DNA from: Hyalella azteca
Taxonomy: Eukaryota; Arthropoda; Malacostraca; Amphipoda; Hyalellidae
Assembly (NCBI RefSeq): GCF_000764305.2
Contig: NW_025946839.1
Location: 27,242-91,241 of the forward strand
DNA length: 64,000 nucleotides
Direction: 5' to 3'
Shown here: in pieces, positions 56,701 through 64,000 of the stretch
Layout: every line of letters begins with the position of its first letter
Numbering within the stretch: position 1 is the first letter of the stretch
Made by a program: the position numbers and the translations under genes
The notes under the pieces: generated by a model
The model's database searches: none
What the model saw: the letters and a program-made list of their open reading frames with translations, nothing else
Told to the model about the DNA's origin: nothing

Positions 56701-58802
56701 TCGTTCTAGTTCTGAGTGTAGAGCTTGTTGAGTATCCTGAAGCTTCTGTCGCTTTTGTGGCGTGAAACCTTCAGGGGCGAGTGTGCAGGTTACGGCAGAC
56801 GTCTCGGTATGACCAGAACTTGCAGCCCCTTTCTTTTCAGGAGGCGAGGATGTGGAGCCTTGAACTGCATCCTCGAATGGAGGAGGCAGGTTCATCTTGT
56901 TCATCAGATGACACACCTGTAACAAAAGTGAGACACTTGTAACAAGAATGGCATGGATGGCAGACCTATGACATGGGCGGCACGCCATTATGGATGACAC
57001 ACTGTATCATGTTAGGCACGACTGTGACGTCATTGCTTCACCTGTGACGCGAGTGAAATTACGGTTATATGAGTGACGTAAGTGAAAAGACTGCGCGACG
57101 TGAGCGACAAAACTTTGACGTGAGTAACACAAATGCATTGCTAGGTACACAACTTGAGCAAGTGACTACTCCGTTACCTGAGTGTAGAGCGCAGGTACAG
57201 CCAGCATGGTGCGGACAATATTGCTCAGCACAGCAGCAGTGGGGGCAGGATAGCTGTATCTGGAAAAAAGCAAGCATCATAGCCAAAACTAATTAAAAAA
57301 TGTATATACAAGAAAATGAAGTTATATACCATCCTTAGTTGTATTAAAACTGGTAGGTTTACCTTCAGGCAATAAAATAATTCATGAATAATACTTCCAT
57401 GATGAATTTACATAATCAAATATTATGCCATTATACATAAACAATTCAATAAATTCTATTCTCTAAATTATAAATAAAACAACCTTTGATGTTTTCAGAC
57501 ATAAAAAAATACCTTAGTTTAGTAACAAATTTACAAATGATCACATAAACATGCTTATTGTTCATGTTCCATAACCAGCAACTACAATTGCTGAGAATAC
57601 CGTTACTGAGAAACGCACTGTAGGAAGGGAGGTTGTAGTGGCAGTTCATTGAAGTGACTGGACTGCAATGCAGCATCCAAACTCCTGAGCTGCAATAAGC
57701 TTGACTTTGTTCCAGTCAACCTGGAAATGAAATTTGATGGCAGTTACATTAATGAGCACTGTCACCAGGGCACTGTCAAATGTTCCACACTAACAAAAAT
57801 ATTAATCAAAATGTGAACATGAACTTAACATGATTTGTGTAACAAAATAAAGAAAAAGTTATAAATTTTACCATGTTTGTGTTTCTTCACTAGAATCTGC
57901 TTGAGGAGTGGGCCAAACAACAGCACTCATCTTCACCCCAAGCAATTTCAGCTGATTAAGACGAGACCTGGCAAAGTCTCGATCAACTTCATTTTCAAAC
58001 CTGCAAATATGCAAATTATGTCATTCTTACAGGAGTGGATGAGCATAAGAATACAGTACAGGTTAACCAGACAGCAGAAACATGGAATTTCATGAGAACA
58101 TTGTAGACTTCAGGAGCAAATTCATATGTAATTTACAAACAAATAAAATCTAATAAATCTTTCTAAGCCTGACTTTTAGCTAAATAGATTTGAGAACCTT
58201 TTAAAAGAAAAGAAAATTGCTAATCAAAATAAGCATCAGAGACTCCAGTGAGTATGAGAGGAACAGAGTGTTTCTAATAAAACTATTCTAAACAGCATCA
58301 TGTACCTGATTCAATCAATTTTTTTATGTAATCAAAACATTAATATTCTGGTATATTTTATGATTCTGAAGTTTCTAGTTGTTTATACTGTATACAATAA
58401 TGTCTTTAAAACAAGACATCAAATTTAAAACTTCCTACAGACATATCAGCTGAGGAGTAGATCAAATACAACAGTGTACATGATACCAGGTTCCAAACTG
58501 TTGCATGAATTTTCAACAATATGATATTAAATAGGTACATACTATACATATACCTATATACCGGTATATATGGATATGAAAACCAATTTAAGATAAAAAT
58601 GAATTTCACTCAAGTTAAAACTATAATTCCAATACAGAAGTGTAGATGGTACTTACCCAGCAACATATCTGTTATTTCTTTTCCCTTTTTGCAATTGATG
58701 GACACTCACTGCACCAAAATTTTGTAAGAATTCAATTATTTCATCTAAATTTAATTCAGATGGCAGTGGATAAACACAGAGAAACTTCAAATTGCTACCC
58801 AT
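53738..58802 (-). CDS. RNPC3: U11/U12 snRNP 65 kDa protein (RNPC3), seven exons
   Basis: Exons: 58657-58802, 57872-58000, 57607-57720, 57178-57259, 55722-56916, 54527-54680, 53738-53900. All junctions are GT..AG and the phases agree, giving 660 residues. RNPC3 is a nuclear protein of the minor (U12-type) spliceosome. From knowledge of the family, its C-terminal RRM binds U12 snRNA and its N-terminal part contacts the 59K protein, bridging U11 and U12. Seen here: a diverged N-terminal RRM (residues 1-90, LCVYPLP ... HQLQ ... LNQLKLLG), then YPAPTAAVLSNIV and ALYTQVCHLMNKMNLPPPF (about 132-170), an acidic SESELESDLDE stretch, a Ser/Thr-rich repeat region (about 370-480), and RRM2 with RLYIKNL (574-580) and KGQAFVTL (619-626). 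The human protein is shorter, about 517 residues; the Ser/Thr region explains the excess. The last intron and the 3' end are tandem-repetitive. Confidence 0.92.
53899..54290. repeat. 28-bp minisatellite made of the RNPC3 last-exon splice acceptor
   Basis: About 14 units. Reading minus, each holds TGTGTTGCAGGTACCACATA; the true last exon begins GTACCACATCCG after the TTGCAG of the copy nearest the gene's 3' end (53901-53906). Neighbouring copies therefore carry equivalent CAG acceptors. CAG/GTACCA also resembles a donor. Confidence 0.93.
54382..54520. repeat. About 46-bp repeat on the donor side of the RNPC3 last intron
   Basis: Three units containing GGCGTCTCAAACCGACA and ACGCGCTTCTTGAAGTGAC. 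They begin immediately inside the intron after the exon 6 GTGAGT donor. The outermost unit (minus) holds another GTGAGT. Confidence 0.83.
54690..55721. other. RNPC3 intron 5
   Basis: About 1 kb of AT-rich intron. No nested gene or element was recognised. Confidence 0.6.
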
Positions 58803-59745
58803 TTTTGTTTTCACCCAAAAAAAATATTGAAAAGAATAAATAATCTAACAATTTTTGTTGGAAGGCAAACTGTTTGCTAATTAATCAAGGCTCTAGGTGA
58901 CCAACTGAAACAAAAAATTGTACAATTAATCTTGTGATGCCCTAAGGGATCGCAGCATACCATAAAGAACAACAGAATACCATTATCATGACCAGATACA
59001 TAAGGAGAAATCATGCGGAATTGTCCATCATTGTTGAATAATTCAAGTAAACATGACAATCAATACTGGCTACTACTGCAATAGCAAGAATGCACATCAA
59101 TGACTGAGCCACTCGCTCCACATCACTGGCTGCACCAATTGATCAGATGAAGATATGAAGATCCTCCTGTGCAAATTGAGCAGTCCACTGGCTACAGGGT
59201 GCAGAGATTAATCAACTACCTGAAGATCATTAGCCACACATCAGCATCATGATCAGTGCCTTCAGAAGAGCTTCCCCACATTCCTCTCCAAATACGGTAC
59301 CTCTTTGGATGCATTTTTGGAAAAGAAATCTCGAAGTTTTCCGTAGTTCTGCTTACAAATCCTCAACAAATGTGGCAACATTTTTGGTCTAAAACATGTT
59401 CTTGACAACCCAATTGCCACGCTCTGCACAATGGCATTGGCTACATGTCCAATCACTGTGAAGCTGATTTTGCATGGAAAAATTACCCAAAAACCTACAT
59501 CTTGAGCATGGATATGCATACTTGAATAGCCACACAGGCTGGTGATTTAATCATGAGTGATGAAGCCTATGCTGCCAGCACCAGTGAACATTAAAGATAT
59601 ACCTATGCAGGCACAAATACATATTAGATAAAGGGCTCCAGGATACATTCAAGTGCAATCGTGCAGCCACTAATACATGATAATACTATTTTCAATGAAC
59701 AGCATATGGCCCATTTATTTCTCAACATAGTTATTTTTTAAGCAT
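58803..59745. other. 5' flank of RNPC3, no gene seen
   Basis: Should include the RNPC3 promoter. No clear TATA box or initiator is called. No other coding region was recognised. Confidence 0.45.
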
Positions 59746-61031
59746 ACCATCAAACGGGGTTATAATGGATGACCGGGGTAAATAGGGACAGTTGGGTCAT
59801 ATTTCGTAGAAATGTTGTAGCAGTTAAACTAATCAAAATATTGCAAAACTAAAAATAGTGGTATAAAGTTCAACATTTTTACTATTTATGTCGCATAAAT
59901 TAGGTTAAGACATCAAACATTTACCTACTACCTTTGAAAATCCCTGAAAAAAAAGTGTAAAAAGTGCGATTTTGGAAAAGTACCTCTGCTAAGGTCTGTA
60001 GCAACAAAATATTCACCGTATTAAAAAATTTTACTTACAGAAAAGTTGCACACAGGTGTTGGCTTACAAACGTAATTGACGGAATTTGCCCATCTCATGC
60101 GAAAAAAATGGTGGCCATATCTGCAGGGCAGGGTAATAAGGGACACCCCTAAAAATGCATATACAGTTAGCAGTTAACCTCAGTTAGCAAAGGTGCCAGT
60201 TAACCAAAAAAATCAATTAACAACAAAAAATTTGGATTACATTTACCTTGCTCTGCAAAAATAATTTCAAGAACGAAAAATTAATGCATCACTGGTCATT
60301 ATAAAATTGTGCATAGAATGTCACAGAGAGAATTGTGCACCGGGTAACATAGAATGAAAAGTAATTAACCTAAACTATGATTTATTTCTCCAAAAAATAT
60401 AATGATTGTCACTAAAATATTCCTTTCTGTTTCAGGTATTTTTTACAATCTTTTTTTGTTATAGTGAATTCACTTGGCCCAATTAAAATGGCATGAAATT
60501 ACAAGCCATCCTGCAAGCTTACAGATACAGAAGAAATACTACATGGCTGCTGATATGAAGCTTGCAGCAGACAAGGTTGTTGTAAATATACAATGGCATG
60601 TCCATGCATATGTTAATATCACATCAATAATACGATAATGTATGGATATGGTAATATCATAACGAAAACGGAAAAATGAGTAAAAATCACAGAAAATGTC
60701 ATTTATTCTACATCTACATCACCTACAAAGGAAGAGGATCACTTAAGAGTACTGTTAGTAATAGATGAATATACTTTACATGCATCAAGCGTTTTAAAAT
60801 TGAGTTTTATTTCAAGTGTCTCGGATTACTCCATTCCCAGAAGTAATTTGGGACGCTTTTATTTTGCGTCTGGCACCTTATGAATAGCATATGGAATTTT
60901 TTTAGAGATGCCATTCGATAGCCCCTGCAAAGAGCTTTAAAATGAGCCCAAACTTGTTTATGAAATGTTTCATGGTAAGCGGTAATTAACGAAAAACACT
61001 AAAATTCATCCCTTATTACCCCGTTTGATGG
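59746..61031. mobile_element. Unclassified element with short terminal inverted repeats
   Basis: The left end CCATCAAACGGGGTTATAAT and the right end in reverse CCATCAAACGGGGTAATAAG, followed on both by GGATGA, form an imperfect inverted repeat of about 26 bp. The same phrase (GGTAATAAGGGACACCCC) recurs inside near 60130. No transposase frame is present, so it is non-autonomous. The target duplication is unclear. Confidence 0.65.
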
Positions 61032-61477
61032 TTGCATGGAGGGATGAATTTAAGTAAAACAAGGGAGAACAATATAAATTCCCAATACCTGGCAAATGGC
61101 ATAGAATATATCTACCTTTTGGCTGTTACTAAAGATTTTCCTGCCAATTTTTGGAGTCACAAAATATGACTGCTAGAAGATATGATCACTACTGCTACCT
61201 TATTGTTAACATAGGTGCATGATGAATTCCAAAGATACGGTACCGTAGATACCAATAATAGGGCACCTTTGAATGCATCACCAAGATTTGCACTAGGCAA
61301 ATGCCTTACAACAATATGGTTATTAAGCCCAAACATGGCCACCAGTATTTAGGATGCATTGTCAGCATTATTCAGCCATCATCACCTGCAATGCTGCAAC
61401 TATTTATATCTACTTTTTGTTTTGATTGCTTGTAATGTCAACCAAAGCAAAACACGCAAGGATAGGCATCACCCATA
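61032..61477. other. Spacer, no gene seen
   Basis: No feature was recognised. Confidence 0.4.
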
Positions 61478-61815
61478 TGCGTGTATGCAGCGTATTTTTG
61501 TGCCAATCATCACACTTTGGCCGTATCAATCATAATGCACATAGGTCTGTACTGATCATTGCACATGGACCATATGACTGCAATGCGCATACCTCTGTGC
61601 TGATCATTGTGCATTGGCCATATTGATTGTAATGTACATATGCCTGTGCCAATCATTGCACATCAACCATGTTGACTGCAATGCGCATACCTGTGCTGAT
61701 CATCGTGCATCCGCCACACTGATCGTAATTTGAGTATGTTTGTGCCTATCATTGTGCATCTGCCATGTCAAATGTAATGCGCGTATGTCTCAGCCAATCA
61801 CTGAGCATTAGCCAA
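61478..61815. repeat. About 49-bp degenerate minisatellite, seven copies
   Basis: Units follow the pattern GCGCATAyCTCTGTGCTGAT, then CATTGTGCATnnGCCATnTTGA. They diverge from one another by 15-30%, so the array is older than the others. Confidence 0.8.
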
Positions 61816-62029
61816 GAGATATGGGAGTGTTTAAAAATTATTATTTACAAGGTAAATGATTTGGCAGAGACTTGTGGAGACATAAATTTTGCTGCTGATG
61901 CATCACTGAATATCTTCATATATTTGTTCACTTTCTGCACCCTGGCTGCAATACCTGGTCCTGTGGTATAAAAGATGCGCTCAAAAAAGTTGGTTTTGCA
62001 AGAATTTTGATAAAAATTATGTTTGCAAC

Positions 62030-62108
62030 ACATCTAGAAGACTGCTGGCAACACATCTAGAAGACTGCAGGCAACACATCTTGAAGACTGCCAGCAACAC
62101 ATCTTGGG
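62030..62108. repeat. About 22-bp tandem repeat, four copies
   Basis: Units of GCAACACATCTAGAAGACTG and two or three more bases, with TTGAAG in later copies. Confidence 0.85.
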
Positions 62109-63169
62109 TACTGTCAGCAATGTTTGTGGATTACAAATGCAAAAATTGTCAATGCATTTACCAAACTCTGCACCCTGTTTACATTGCATTGTATTGCTCA
62201 GCTGACTCAGAGAAAATGATGACTTTTCCATTTTTGGTAGGTAATTTGAAATTGACACTTGTAAAGTTTTACTTCATTCTAAATATGAAATCTCAAAAAC
62301 AATTAAATTTTATATTATTTGTATGAAGTCAACTATATCTGAAATAAAATAATTTTAGGTGACTATTTGTCTTTGATTTAAAATCAAATTATTCAAAATT
62401 TCAAATTCCTAACTTGGGACCCCTTGGGTTGGTCAGATGTCTGGCCTATGAGTATGGGTGCCAGAATAACTATACCCTGACTTGGTCTTGGAGTCATGAT
62501 TGCAGCCTGCAGGAGAGGGGAAGACCCAGCATAGGGCCAGTGGTACAGCCCAGCCCAGCCCTGCAGTATCTTGGTTGCTAGTTCCAGGATAATATTCTCA
62601 TCATCAGCACTAGCAGTGGCCAGTAAGCAGTCTAGCACTGGCCCTAGCACTAGGCATGTCAGACTCTGACACTGACATTATGCATGTATTTTCTTCTAAT
62701 CACAAGTTACACAAATACAAGTTTAGTTTTTACAAGTTTAGTTTAAAATAGTATGCTATCTGAAACGTAACCTCAGATGCGATGAACGTAAAATTACGTA
62801 ATTTAACGATGCCCGGAAGTCATATTCGATCCATGGCCTGGTGGTGCACGGCAGGTTTTATGCAAAGCCGCAAGAGGACAAAGCAGAGTGGTTCACGGCT
62901 GATTGGTGGATGACCGGAGAGATCCAAGAAGTTCAATTCAGTGCTCATTGGTGCACAAAATTGGTGGTGCACGGCTGCGCTCCCTTCTTCTTTAATCAAA
63001 GTTTATGGGAGCCTCTGAAGAGTGAAGACTAGTTCAATGCAGCTCCATGACAGGACAGTTTGAAAAATTTAAGGAACATTATTTTCAGCTAGGAATTTAG
63101 GTAATCTGAAGATTTGTCCAATGTTTCTTGAAGGCTGAATGACTACAGAATGGGGCCACCAAAGTGGAG
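62109..63169. other. Spacer, no gene recognised
   Basis: Includes a GC-richer stretch at 62400-62660 whose open frame I do not recognise, and a repeated phrase GGTGGTGCACGGC at about 62842 and 62963. Confidence 0.4.
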
Positions 63170-63385
63170 ACCACACCGGGGTGGAGAGTCCCACGCCAGG
63201 GCAGAGGGCCCCACTCCAGGGCAGAGTCCCACTCCAGGGCAGAGAGCCCCACTCCAGGGCAGAGAGTCCCACACCAGGGCAGAGAGCCCCACTCCAGGGC
63301 AGAGAGTCCCACACCAGGACAGAGAGTCCCACTCCAGGGCAGAGAGCCCCACACCAGGGCAGAGAGTCCCACTCCAGGAGGAGGT
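63170..63385. repeat. About 20-bp GC-rich minisatellite, about ten copies
   Basis: Units such as GAGAGTCCCACACCAGGGCA and GAGAGCCCCACTCCAGGGCA alternate. All six frames are nearly stop-free, so long frames here are artefacts. Confidence 0.92.
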
Positions 63386-63570
63386 TCCTGGGGGCAGTGT
63401 GGAACTCCAGAGGGGTAATATATTAACTGGTAAACATAGCAAATCAAAAAGCAGGACCCAAAAATCTAGAACGTCCAGCACACTTCCACTTTCAGTCCAT
63501 CATCATCACTGATGAGTCTCTGCAAGATGCCACAGCTGTTTCATTGAAAAAAACAGCGCTTGCATCATCA

Positions 63571-63730
63571 CAGTAACAAGAATCCAATCAACACGTGAAC
63601 ACGTCCAACGTAACAGTCACAAGAATCCAATCAATGCTTGAAGCGTCCAATGTACTGTCACAGGGATCCAATCATTGCTAGAACGTGTGCAACGTCACAG
63701 CCACTGGAATCCAATCAGCGATAGAAAGCT
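63571..63730. repeat. About 50-bp repeat with ATCCAATCA motifs, four copies
   Basis: Each unit has AATCCAATCA or GATCCAATCA followed by an ACGTCCAACGT-like phrase and CAGTCAC. The CCAAT pentamer is conserved in all four. No gene start is visible next to it. Confidence 0.75.
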
Positions 63731-64000
63731 AGAAGGGACCGCCTCAAATGCACACAATGTTAACGCACTGATGCTAACTTAAGGGGACCGGCTACCCTAA
63801 AATTTTCAATTTTGGCGTTTTCCCTGTGCTCATCTGAAAGCTGGAATTCTGCTCTTTCCAATGGTACCACTGCCATCGCTGTATGCCAATATTTACGTTC
63901 ATGATGTCTCTTTAAAGGGAAGCGGGTGGGAGAGTTCTTTAACTAATTAGATATAAAGTAATTAGCTGCTGAAATCTTTGAATATAGTTTCTACTTGAGT
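63731..64000. other. Window end, no feature recognised
   Basis: Contains GGGGACCGGCTACCCTAAAA and other unique sequence. No coding signal was seen. Confidence 0.4.

Noticed and set aside
62393..62650. An 85-codon open frame on the minus strand in a GC-richer patch
   Set aside because: No family recognised, and no splice or start evidence. Not reported as a gene.
63069..63512. Several Pro/Gly-rich frames of 84-120 codons
   Set aside because: All come from the 20-bp GC-rich array, which leaves nearly all frames without stops.

Overview
The window is nuclear DNA from an arthropod, most likely an insect. It is AT-rich, has spliced genes with GT..AG introns, non-LTR retrotransposon, mariner and SINE remnants, and many minisatellites. 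The species cannot be read from it. Two runs of N (19736-20373 and 40472-41454) and a Tn5/Nextera mosaic-end sequence (20544-20562) show that it is a draft short-read assembly.

From 0 to about 51.7 kb lies a cluster of gustatory receptor (Gr, 7tm_7) genes, nearly all on the minus strand. I see twelve large first exons, labelled Gr-A to Gr-L from left to right, each with six candidate membrane segments. Eleven are on the minus strand; Gr-I is a decayed copy on the plus strand. Far fewer sets of three short 3' exons are present: exon 2 (24 codons, begins CEEG/CEDG), exon 3 (33 codons, EVWQLRG...GLFELGRHCLLS) and exon 4 (TM7 with the Gr signature TYVIIAVQF). All junctions are phase 0. Complete three-exon sets lie behind A, B, H and K; behind G, J and I one exon is broken or missing. 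C, D, E, F and L have none of their own. The layout suggests a Gr39a-like arrangement: first exons B to F splice to the set at 10330-11019, and K and L to the set at 46339-48047. Intact-looking receptors are A, B, C, D, H, K and L. E, F, G, I and J carry lesions.

The 3' end of Gr exon 3 with its GTGAGT donor forms a 56-bp minisatellite that has expanded separately at several loci. The same exon is nearly identical among receptors whose first exons are very diverged.

From 53.7 to 58.8 kb, minus strand, lies a complete seven-exon gene for the minor-spliceosome U11/U12 65K protein (RNPC3). It has two RRMs, the conserved HLMNKMNLPPPF block and a long Ser/Thr-rich insert. Its last intron is largely tandem repeat, including many copies of its own 3' splice acceptor, and its stop-codon region is repeated too.

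Transposable elements include a foldback element with a nested CR1-like LINE relic (8487-9888), a palindromic mariner derivative (14374-15019), LINE pieces (20674-20725, 23445-24020, 40119-40471), a tRNA-derived SINE whose tail resembles the LINE tail (45051-45280), and an unclassified TIR element (59746-61031). The last 3 kb hold several more tandem arrays and no recognisable gene.
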